In this document: piece by piece, positions 1 through 6,241 of the stretch
How positions within the stretch are numbered: the stretch's first letter is position 1
How the letters are laid out: each line of letters opens with the position of its first letter
Assembly (NCBI GenBank): GCA_025929455.1
Contig: JAICMB010000173.1
Coordinates: forward strand, 1-6,965
DNA length: 6,965 nt
DNA from: Bryobacteraceae bacterium
Lineage (GTDB): Bacteria > Acidobacteriota > Terriglobia > Bryobacterales > Bryobacteraceae
Direction of reading: 5' to 3'
Translations under genes and position numbers: made by a program
The notes under the pieces: generated by a model
What the model saw: only the letters and a program-made list of their open reading frames with translations
Database searches by the model: none
What the model was told of the DNA's origin: nothing

Positions 1-59
1 ACAAGGAGTAATATAACGATAGCTAGCTAACAGTTCGATGGTCACGAGCGCATATTGGA

Positions 60-3000
60 TTAGAATTCCACTCGCAAGGCGAGCTGCACAATGCGCGGGT
101 CACCCGCCGATGTGATTTTGCCGAAAGTCGAAGCGCTGCTGACATTCGTTCCCGGCGTATTGAAATGAACGTTGTTGAAGAGGTTGAAGAAATCGCCGCG
201 AAGCTGTACGTGCGCACGTTCGGTAACGGCGAAGGATTTCTGGAGGGACCAGTCCACGTTGAAATACGAAGGTCCGCGCAGGACATTCCGCGGCGCGGTG
301 CCGAAGGTTCCGGGAGCGTTCAGGGCGAAGGCGCTGGTATCGAAATACTGATTGATCACCGCATTCGTGGGACGATCGCCACTTAGGAACGGGTTGCCGG
401 CGAGATCCGCGCGATCGAGGCGCACGCCGCTAAAAGACCGGTCCTGGCCGGACGTGATGGAGAATGGTGTGCCGCTATGCCAGCTCCAGATGCCGGTTGT
501 TTCCCAGCCGCCGAGCGGCCCGCGAATCCACCACGAGGAACTCGCCAAGCGGGGGAGCTCATACAATCCCCACAGCGAGAAGTTATGCGGCGTGTCGAAA
601 TCCGACAGACCGTAGTTAAAGTCCGGATTGAATGGATCGGGATTGGATAGCCCGAACTGCTGATCGACAGACTGATTGTCGAGAGATTTCGAGTACGTAT
701 AGTTGGCAACGAACGCAATGCCATGGCTGAAGCGCTTTTCGAGCGTGGTTTGCAGGGCGTTGTAATTCGAAATGCCGCCATTGGTCATTTCGATCAGGGA
801 TGCGTAGTCGGGAGCGAGCGGGCGGCGCGCGTCCGTGTTGGCTACGGTGGCGCCGGGTTTGTAGATGGCGGGGTTCTGCTCTTCGAAGTACTGCAGGTCG
901 CGGCCCTGCGTTCCGACATAGGCAACGCGGGCGACGAGATCGGCCTTAAACTGGTGCTCGATCGTAAAGTTGAAAGCATTCACGCGTCCAACATGCCAGT
1001 GCGGGTCAAAGAATTGATACTGCAACGGCAGCACGAAACTCGTATCAGCGTTGGGATGAACGGGCGCGAACGGCGGGAACGGATTGGCGACGCCCGCCGA
1101 ACCATACGGGTCGCTGAGGCTGGTACCGAACAGCGTGACCGACGGGCTGAACGGCGCATTCTGTACGAAGTTGTTGTAGAGTTTCACGAACGGCATTTCG
1201 TAAAAAATGCCGAAGCCTCCGCGGACAGTGGTCGGGTGCGCACCCTGAATCGCGGCCCAGGAGAAACCGGCGCGCGGCGCGAAGTTTCCGAGGTTCGAAT
1301 CCATGCCCGCCGACGGGAAACCGGGGTCGCCCGCAAATGCAAGGCCTACCGGTGCGTTCGGGAAACGCTGAGACTGGAAACCCGGAATGTAGCCGCCCAC
1401 CTGCTGCGCAACGGGATCGGAGTATGGCAGGAACGGATCCCAGCGTAGGCCAAGATTTAAAGATAGGCGCGGAGCGACGCGCCAGGTGTCCTGAAAGAAA
1501 GCGTTGAACTGGGTCCCGCGCGTAAATTTGGCTTTACCCGCGGTCTGCGTGAACGTGTTTACGTCTCCGAGCAGGAAATCGGCGAACGCATTTCCTGTGG
1601 CGCTGCCGTTGAAGTTGAACAGCGGCTCTTCCTGATAGCCGGTGCTGGAATCGAAGCGCGTGAACGGCGTAATGACACCGCCCATGCGCATCGAGTGGGA
1701 GCCTTTGATCCAGCTCAGCGTTTCCGAAATCTCGTAATTGTCGCGAATCCACTCGCCGGGCGGCTGCGAACCGCCCGAGCCCCAACCGGAGTAGCCGCTG
1801 ATCGTGATGCCGGTCTCCTGAAAGCGGTCGGCGGGCTTGGCGGCGTTGATATTGCCGAAGTCGAAAATCGAGAACGGCGCCGTTCGCGTTTGAATCGAGT
1901 CCAGGCGCAGACCGTCGACAACGATGGAGTTCAGCAAATGCGGCGTAAGGGTCCAGGTGTCGCTGAGCTTGTATTCCTGAGTAGTCTGGAGCTGTCCGAT
2001 TTTGTAGTTGAGGAGCGTGCCGCCGGCGTCCCAGCCCGGGTCGCTGTAGCGGATTAAAAAAAAGCTGCCGGAGAGCTGATGCGCGCCCGCGTTGTAATCG
2101 ACTTTGCCGAGCACCTGATGATTCCGTGTCTGACTCGGGACGCTGTACAGCAACTTACCCGTCGGGTCGGTCGTCGTGGGCACGTGTTGCAGAATCGCGG
2201 TAGCAATGGGCGAGATCAGGTCAGCGGAGATCTGATTCCCCGGGAACGCCTTGCTCGTCTCAGGGTTGACGACGGCCTTCTTCGTGGCTGAGAAATCGCC
2301 GACGCGCTGTGCCGCGGTGGGCACGAATGCGGTGTTGCTAAAACTCGTATTGCTGATGGTGGTGCCCTGGTAGGAACCGAAATAGAACAGCTTGTTTTTG
2401 ATAATCGGGCCGCCGATGGAACCGCCGAACTGATTACGCTTCAGAGCGTCCTGCTGCGGCGCGAAGAAGTTACGGGCGTTAAGGTCCCCATTGCGAAGGT
2501 ACTCGAACAGCGAGCCGTGCACCGCATTGGAACCGGACTTCGTCACGATGTTGACGACCGCCCCGCCGGCGCCGCCATACTGCGCGTCGAAGTTGTTCGT
2601 TTGTACGCTGAACTCGGCGAGCGCGTCGGGGTTGGGAAACGCGGCGTTCAGGTTCGTGATGGTGTCCTGATGCGACGCGCCATCGAGTTTGTAGCTGACC
2701 TGGTCGCCGTAGGTGCCGTTGACGGAAACGCCGATCGTGTCGCTGGTGGTTGCGTAGCCGCCGCGGTCGGTGCCCTTGCCTTCTACAGTGCCCGGCGCCA
2801 TGTAGACCAGGGAGGCGGCATTGCGGCCGTTGAGCGGCAGATCCTCGATGTACTGTTGCGAGACCACCTGCCGCAACGTTCCGGATTCGGTATCCACCAT
2901 CGGCGCGTTGGCTTCCACGGTGATCTGCTCGGCCGTGCCGCTTACCGACAGCGAGATTCGCAGGTTCGCAGGCACGTTGGCGTCGAGCGTAATGCCGCTC

Positions 3001-3287
3001 TGTCGGTAGGGGGTGAAGCCGTTCGCGAGCACCGCCAAATCGTAGTGGCCGGGCGGGACGAGGTCGAAGAGAAACCGTCCTTGCGCGTCGGTCACGGCGT
3101 GGCGCTTGAACTGCGTCCGCGTGTTCGTCAGATCGACGGCGGCGTTCGGAACGACCGCGCCGGTGGGATCGATTGCCGAACCGGAGAGAGTGGTGCTAGG
3201 TGCGACCTGCGCGATGCATGTTGCGACTGCCAGGAGAATTGCGGCACCGGATGGAGCGAGACGGCTGATACGGTGAACGGGAAACAT
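60..3287 (-). CDS. Oar-like TonB-dependent outer-membrane receptor
   Basis: A complete 1075-residue protein, probably an outer-membrane beta-barrel that takes up a large ligand using TonB energy; the ligand cannot be read from the sequence. Residues 1-27 look like a signal peptide: basic start, hydrophobic stretch around 13-26, likely cut near CIAQ. Residues about 31-115 form a carboxypeptidase-regulatory-like beta-sandwich (GSAIDPTGAVVPNA, then GRFLFDLVPPGHYDL). The plug follows at about 120-255, with EDLPLNGRN (148-156) and AGGAVVNIVTKSGSN (240-254), both typical of this family. GGSIGGPIIKNKLFYFGSY (288-306) opens the barrel, and the chain ends in a terminal Phe (LALRVEF), as outer-membrane barrels do. 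No obvious TonB box was seen. The ATG start has a good ribosome binding site 7 nt upstream. The gene is divergent from a membrane-bound regulator. A T8 run lies in codons 409-411. Family call is firm; substrate unknown. Confidence 0.93.
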   Translation of the reverse strand: MFPVHRISRLAPSGAAILLAVATCIAQVAPSTTLSGSAIDPTGAVVPNAAVDLTNTRTQFKRHAVTDAQGRFLFDLVPPGHYDLAVLANGFTPYRQSGITLDANVPANLRISLSVSGTAEQITVEANAPMVDTESGTLRQVVSQQYIEDLPLNGRNAASLVYMAPGTVEGKGTDRGGYATTSDTIGVSVNGTYGDQVSYKLDGASHQDTITNLNAAFPNPDALAEFSVQTNNFDAQYGGAGGAVVNIVTKSGSNAVHGSLFEYLRNGDLNARNFFAPQQDALKRNQFGGSIGGPIIKNKLFYFGSYQGTTISNTSFSNTAFVPTAAQRVGDFSATKKAVVNPETSKAFPGNQISADLISPIATAILQHVPTTTDPTGKLLYSVPSQTRNHQVLGKVDYNAGAHQLSGSFFLIRYSDPGWDAGGTLLNYKIGQLQTTQEYKLSDTWTLTPHLLNSIVVDGLRLDSIQTRTAPFSIFDFGNINAAKPADRFQETGITISGYSGWGSGGSQPPGEWIRDNYEISETLSWIKGSHSMRMGGVITPFTRFDSSTGYQEEPLFNFNGSATGNAFADFLLGDVNTFTQTAGKAKFTRGTQFNAFFQDTWRVAPRLSLNLGLRWDPFLPYSDPVAQQVGGYIPGFQSQRFPNAPVGLAFAGDPGFPSAGMDSNLGNFAPRAGFSWAAIQGAHPTTVRGGFGIFYEMPFVKLYNNFVQNAPFSPSVTLFGTSLSDPYGSAGVANPFPPFAPVHPNADTSFVLPLQYQFFDPHWHVGRVNAFNFTIEHQFKADLVARVAYVGTQGRDLQYFEEQNPAIYKPGATVANTDARRPLAPDYASLIEMTNGGISNYNALQTTLEKRFSHGIAFVANYTYSKSLDNQSVDQQFGLSNPDPFNPDFNYGLSDFDTPHNFSLWGLYELPRLASSSWWIRGPLGGWETTGIWSWHSGTPFSITSGQDRSFSGVRLDRADLAGNPFLSGDRPTNAVINQYFDTSAFALNAPGTFGTAPRNVLRGPSYFNVDWSLQKSFAVTERAHVQLRGDFFNLFNNVHFNTPGTNVSSASTFGKITSAGDPRIVQLALRVEF

Positions 3288-3293
3288 ACTTCG

Positions 3294-3302
3294 ACCTCTT
3301 TT
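3294..3302 (-). promoter_or_regulatory. Ribosome binding site of the receptor gene
   Basis: On the minus strand this reads AAAAGAGGT, containing GAGG complementary to the 16S rRNA tail, with about 7 nt to the ATG at 3287. It supports that start and is the clearest Shine-Dalgarno sequence in the window. Confidence 0.7.
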
Positions 3303-3316
3303 CGCGAACCTGCATT

Positions 3317-3345
3317 ATTCTTGTCCATAACCCGAACAGGGACAA
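3317..3345 (-). promoter_or_regulatory. Candidate sigma70-type promoter for the receptor gene
   Basis: On the minus strand, TTGTCC (3340-3345) and AAGAAT (3317-3322) are separated by exactly 17 nt. Each matches the consensus -35 (TTGACA) and -10 (TATAAT) at four of six bases. Transcription would start near 3309, giving a leader of about 20 nt that contains the ribosome binding site. The matches are modest and acidobacterial promoters are poorly defined, so this is a suggestion based on spacing and position. Confidence 0.35.
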
Positions 3346-3346
3346 G
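3320..3346. promoter_or_regulatory. Inverted repeat, candidate operator in the divergent control region
   Basis: CTTGTCC (3320-3326) and GGACAAG (3340-3346) are perfect 7-bp inverted copies with a 13-nt spacer. Their centres are 20 bp apart, about two helical turns, which suits a dimeric DNA-binding protein touching one face of the helix. The repeat spans the candidate -35 to -10 interval of the receptor promoter, so a protein bound here could block transcription. The adjacent winged-helix protein is the natural candidate binder. There is no T-run, so a terminator is unlikely. Confidence 0.45.
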
Positions 3347-3352
3347 GGGAAT

Positions 3353-3371
3353 TCACGGTAAATCACGGTAA
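3353..3371. repeat. Tandem direct repeat TCACGGTAA x2, period 10 bp
   Basis: TCACGGTAA occurs at 3353-3361 and again at 3363-3371, one base apart. The 10-bp period puts both copies on the same face of the DNA. They lie just upstream of the regulator's GTG at 3381, or within its leader if the later GTG at 3456 is the true start. OmpR/PhoB-type winged-helix proteins commonly bind direct repeats with a period near one helical turn, so this may be an autoregulatory or activator site. No binding evidence exists here. Confidence 0.4.
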
Positions 3372-3380
3372 CTTCCGCCG

Positions 3381-4733
3381 GTGACATATCGAATTACACA
3401 GCGCCGGGCTGCTGCAGGTTTCCCAAACTGCGCTGCGTTAGAATCATGTGAGCGGGTGGCAGTCTCGAAATTAGGATCCGTTGACACGCGCCAGACGTTT
3501 GAGGGCGATGAGCGCTGGGAACTTGTCCAGCGCGTGGCCCATAGCCCGATCCTGCGTGGCTCTCCGGCGCTGCAGAATTTTCTGCTGTACGTTACGGAGC
3601 ACATGTTGAGCGGCCATGCGGGCGATATAAAAGAGCGCTCGATCGGAAGCATCGTTTTAGGGCGCAAGCCGGATTACGATCCCGCGAGCGACAACATTGT
3701 CCGGGTGCGCGCCCGCCAGCTCCGTCAGAAACTGGAACATTATTTCCTGACCGAGGGGCGCGCGGAGCGGCTGATCATCTCCATTCCGAGAGGCGGTTAC
3801 GTTCCCGTGTTCGTGGAGCGCGATGCGGCGTTCCAGGAGACGGCAGGAGGACCGAAACAGCAGCAGCCGATCGAGGTTCGCGGCCGGCGTGCCACCGCGC
3901 TCCCTTGGGTGCTGGCGGGATTGCTCGCAATCCTATGCATTGTCCTTTCGGTAAGACCGCTGCTTTCGAGCGGCAGGTGGGTAGCGAACCGTTCCGCAAT
4001 CGATGCGCAGCGGCGGCTATGGACCCAGATTTTCGCGAGGAAAGGCGACCAGCCCCTGGTCGTGCTGGGCGATTCCAGCGTAGCGTTATGGCAGGATCTG
4101 ACGCATAATAACCTGTCGCTATCGAATTACCTCGCCATGAAGTATCTGGACGACGGGCGCGGGTTCGGAGACATCTCGCGCCGCCGCTTTACCAGCATCG
4201 CGGATGTCCATCTCGCAACACGCATTGCGGTCCTCGGCGAACGGCTTGGCGGGAGTATCAAAATGCGCCTGGCGCGGCACATCGACGTGCGCGACCTGGA
4301 GTCGGGCAATGCGGTGCTGCTAGGCAGCCGGCGTGCGAATCCATGGGTGGAGCTGTTCGAGCCGCATCTGCACTACGTCTGGGAGTACGACGATGCCGCG
4401 CGGCGCTCGTATTTTCGCGCGCGAGCGGCGCACAACGGCGGCGCGGCGGTGCTCCCCGAGGCGGGCGCACAGGATTCGTACGCTATCGTCGCGCTGCTAC
4501 CGAATATGTCGAATAACGGCAAAGTTCTGCTCATCGAAGGACTGAGCATGGAAGGAACCGAGGCGGCAGGCGAATTTATCACGAATCCGCAATCGGCAGC
4601 GGTGCTTGTCCGGCATCTCACGACGGAACTGGGCGGCGTCGATAAGCCGTTCGAGGCACTGCTGAGATTAACGCCGGTCGCCGGCGGACCGGCGAACACG
4701 CGCCTCGTCGGTGTGGACCGCGTTTTACCGTAA
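3381..4733 (+). CDS. Membrane-anchored winged-helix (ToxR/CadC-like) regulator
   Basis: A predicted one-pass membrane protein of 450 residues (425 if it starts later). Residues about 45-145 resemble an OmpR/ToxR-type winged helix: DNIVRVRARQLRQKLEHYF (104-122) looks like the recognition helix and IISIPRGGYVPVF (132-144) like the wing hairpin, compare rLRkKL and TVrGxGY in OmpR-family proteins. A basic linker (RGRR, 167-170) leads to a single hydrophobic helix at about 173-191. The rest, about 200-450, should lie outside the membrane and may sense a signal; it has VVLGDSSVALWQDLTH (227-242) and GSRRANPWVELFEP (315-328), which I recognise only as recurring in acidobacterial proteins of this layout. 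The start is uncertain: GTG 3381 lacks a clear ribosome binding site, and GTG 3456 (codon 26), with only a weak one, would trim an unconserved-looking head. Its position divergent from a receptor supports a regulatory role. Target and ligand unknown. Confidence 0.72.
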   Translation: MTYRITQRRAAAGFPNCAALESCERVAVSKLGSVDTRQTFEGDERWELVQRVAHSPILRGSPALQNFLLYVTEHMLSGHAGDIKERSIGSIVLGRKPDYDPASDNIVRVRARQLRQKLEHYFLTEGRAERLIISIPRGGYVPVFVERDAAFQETAGGPKQQQPIEVRGRRATALPWVLAGLLAILCIVLSVRPLLSSGRWVANRSAIDAQRRLWTQIFARKGDQPLVVLGDSSVALWQDLTHNNLSLSNYLAMKYLDDGRGFGDISRRRFTSIADVHLATRIAVLGERLGGSIKMRLARHIDVRDLESGNAVLLGSRRANPWVELFEPHLHYVWEYDDAARRSYFRARAAHNGGAAVLPEAGAQDSYAIVALLPNMSNNGKVLLIEGLSMEGTEAAGEFITNPQSAAVLVRHLTTELGGVDKPFEALLRLTPVAGGPANTRLVGVDRVLP

Positions 4734-4747
4734 ACCACTTTAACCGG

Positions 4748-5629
4748 ATGGCCGATTATGCGAAGCTGGTCGGCATGATCCGGTTTCTTGTCTTGCTGTG
4801 GTGCACGGGCCTGTATGCCGCGGCGCCCACCTTCTTCGTGCAGATGTCCGACCCGCAGATGGGCATGTTCGCCAAAAACGCGAACATGGCGCAGGAGGAG
4901 GCGAACCTCAGCTTCGCAGTCGCCAACATCAACCGGCTGCATCCTGCTTTTGTGGTGGTCACAGGCGACCTGGTGAACAAGGGAGGAGATGCGGCGCAGA
5001 TCTCCCGCTACCACGACCTCATCGGCATGGTGGACGCGAGCATCCCGGTTTACAACGTGCCCGGCAATCATGACGTCGGCAATCAACCGACGCCGGATAC
5101 GCTGGCCCAATACCGCAAGGCGTTCGGGAAGGATTACTACACGTTCGATGCCGGCGATATCCGCGGAATCGTGCTCAATTCCAACCTGATCAAGGCGCCG
5201 GAAAATGCGCCGGAGCAGGCCGCGGCGCAGGAAAAATGGCTGCTCGCGACATTGCAGCAGGCTCGCCAGGACAACGTGCCGCACGTGTTCGTTTTTCAGC
5301 ACATTGCTTACTTCGTCAACGATCCGAACGAGCCCGACAACTACAACAACATCCCGGGTGTAACGCGCCACAAGTACCTGAACTGGTTGCACGAGTATGG
5401 TGTGACGCGGGTTTACGCCGGACATCTGCACCACAATGCGCTCGGGCGCGATGGCGACCTGGAGATCATCTCGACGGCCGCAACAGGCATGCCGATCGGC
5501 CACGATCCGTCGGGATTCCGCGTGATCCGCATCGCGGACGGGCAGATGGAGAATTACTATTATCAGTTCGGGACGATTCCGAACGTGATAAAACCGGACG
5601 CGCCGCTGCCGACATTCCCGAAGCGGTAG
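4748..5629 (+). CDS. Exported calcineurin-like phosphoesterase, CPPED1/CSTP1-like
   Basis: A 293-residue metal-dependent phosphoesterase with the calcineurin motifs in order: SDPQMG (D35, Q37), GDLVN (G73-D74), GNHD (106-109), FQHIAYF (184-190, H185) and GHLHHN (225-230). D-x-Q in place of the usual D-x-H, together with GNHDVGNQPT, VFQHI and HDPSGFRVI, points to the CPPED1/CSTP1 subgroup, whose human member is described as a serine/threonine phosphatase. This copy has a hydrophobic N-terminus ending in LYAAAP, so it is probably secreted to the periplasm, unlike the cytosolic human enzyme. The peptide looks best if translation begins at Met10 (ATG 4775), but ATG 4748 is also possible; neither has a strong ribosome binding site. 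The lone Cys19 follows Trp and does not form a lipobox. It lies 14 nt after the regulator gene, so the two are probably co-transcribed. The substrate cannot be inferred. Confidence 0.88.
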   Translation: MADYAKLVGMIRFLVLLWCTGLYAAAPTFFVQMSDPQMGMFAKNANMAQEEANLSFAVANINRLHPAFVVVTGDLVNKGGDAAQISRYHDLIGMVDASIPVYNVPGNHDVGNQPTPDTLAQYRKAFGKDYYTFDAGDIRGIVLNSNLIKAPENAPEQAAAQEKWLLATLQQARQDNVPHVFVFQHIAYFVNDPNEPDNYNNIPGVTRHKYLNWLHEYGVTRVYAGHLHHNALGRDGDLEIISTAATGMPIGHDPSGFRVIRIADGQMENYYYQFGTIPNVIKPDAPLPTFPKR

Positions 5630-5668
5630 CGAACAGCGCAATTACGAAGCGGTGAAGCGGGCGACCGT

Positions 5669-6211
5669 CTATTCGAACAGGTCCGCTACGCGGATGGAGA
5701 AATCGGGTAACAGCGGCGTGGTGATCACGGCATTCTCATCGAGCGACCGCGCCGTATCGCCGCGATAGATCTGGAGCGTGCGCGAGTTCGGGTACACTTG
5801 CCAGACCTCTTGCACGCCACTACGAAGGTACGCGATTACTTTGTCGTGCATTGTCGAAGCACGTTCCGTCGGAGAGATTACTTCAACGGCAATGTCCGGC
5901 GCACCCGGAATCGGAATAACGGTGCGATCTAGGTCCCGTGCTTTGCGGTCAAGGAGTACACATAGATCAGGACGCACGCGGTTTTTGGGGCCTAGTGCGA
6001 ACTCGACGTCGCTGTACACGCGCCCTGTTGTGTTCTTGCCGCGGATATACGCGCGCAGCGCGGTGTAGAGCGCGCCGACGATATCATGGTGAAACGGCGT
6101 GGCACTGGATGCAGGTATCAGTTCTCCGTCGAGCAGTTCGTATTTGAGGCCCTCCTCGCACGGCAGCGCATCGAACTCCGCGCCCGTCATCGTGACCGTC
6201 GTTATCGCCAT
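5669..6211 (-). CDS. Uma2 family (DUF820) restriction-endonuclease-fold protein
   Basis: A 180-residue protein matching the Uma2/DUF820 family in length and motifs: YELLDGEL (24-31, with E25), RPDLCVL (80-86, D82), IAVEVISPTE (107-116, E110) and DKVIAYLRSGVQEVWQV (123-139). The fold is a PD-(D/E)xK nuclease. The position where classical members carry (D/E)xK reads E-V-I here, so Lys124 in the DKVIAYL helix is a candidate substitute for the catalytic lysine, as in other Uma2 proteins. The acidic residues all appear present, so the gene looks intact. Cellular function of this family is not established; it is abundant in cyanobacteria and other environmental bacteria and is often found singly. 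AGGAAG (plus-strand 6216-6221) lies 4 nt before the ATG. It starts 30 nt downstream of the cytochrome gene on the same strand and could be transcribed with it. Confidence 0.88.
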   Translation of the reverse strand: MAITTVTMTGAEFDALPCEEGLKYELLDGELIPASSATPFHHDIVGALYTALRAYIRGKNTTGRVYSDVEFALGPKNRVRPDLCVLLDRKARDLDRTVIPIPGAPDIAVEVISPTERASTMHDKVIAYLRSGVQEVWQVYPNSRTLQIYRGDTARSLDENAVITTPLLPDFSIRVADLFE

Positions 6212-6215
6212 AGCG

Positions 6216-6221
6216 CTTCCT
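6216..6221 (-). promoter_or_regulatory. Ribosome binding site of the Uma2 gene
   Basis: On the minus strand this reads AGGAAG, 4 nt before the ATG at 6211. The spacing is slightly short but usable. It supports the chosen start and shows the gene has its own initiation site within the 30-nt gap after the cytochrome gene. Confidence 0.5.
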
Positions 6222-6241
6222 AATTGATGTTATCCGGCGTG

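Noticed and set aside
20..29. Palindrome TAGCTAGCTA downstream of the receptor stop codon
   Set aside because: Self-complementary without a loop and without a following T-run, so not a credible terminator; too short to call an operator or attachment site.
723..1448. A 241-codon plus-strand open frame inside the receptor gene
   Set aside because: Antisense to the conserved barrel; Arg/Glu-rich low-information translation, no motif.
2517..3371. A 284-codon plus-strand open frame opposite the receptor's N-terminal part, running into the control region
   Set aside because: It is the complement of the signal peptide, carboxypeptidase-like and plug domains of a clear receptor gene; the product has no recognisable domain.
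4802..4804. Cys19 of the phosphoesterase as a lipoprotein attachment site
   Set aside because: The residue before it is Trp, which is not accepted in a lipobox; a standard signal peptide cut near LYAAA fits better.
4373..5641. A 422-codon minus-strand open frame opposite the end of the regulator and the whole phosphoesterase gene
   Set aside because: It lies antisense to a gene with complete calcineurin motifs; its translation is rich in Arg, Val and His with no recognisable domain, as expected for the reverse of GC-rich coding sequence.
5619..5653. CGAAGCGGT repeated at 5619-5627 and 5645-5653 around the convergent gene ends
   Set aside because: A short direct repeat, partly in coding sequence; forms no hairpin and has no partner elsewhere that I noticed.
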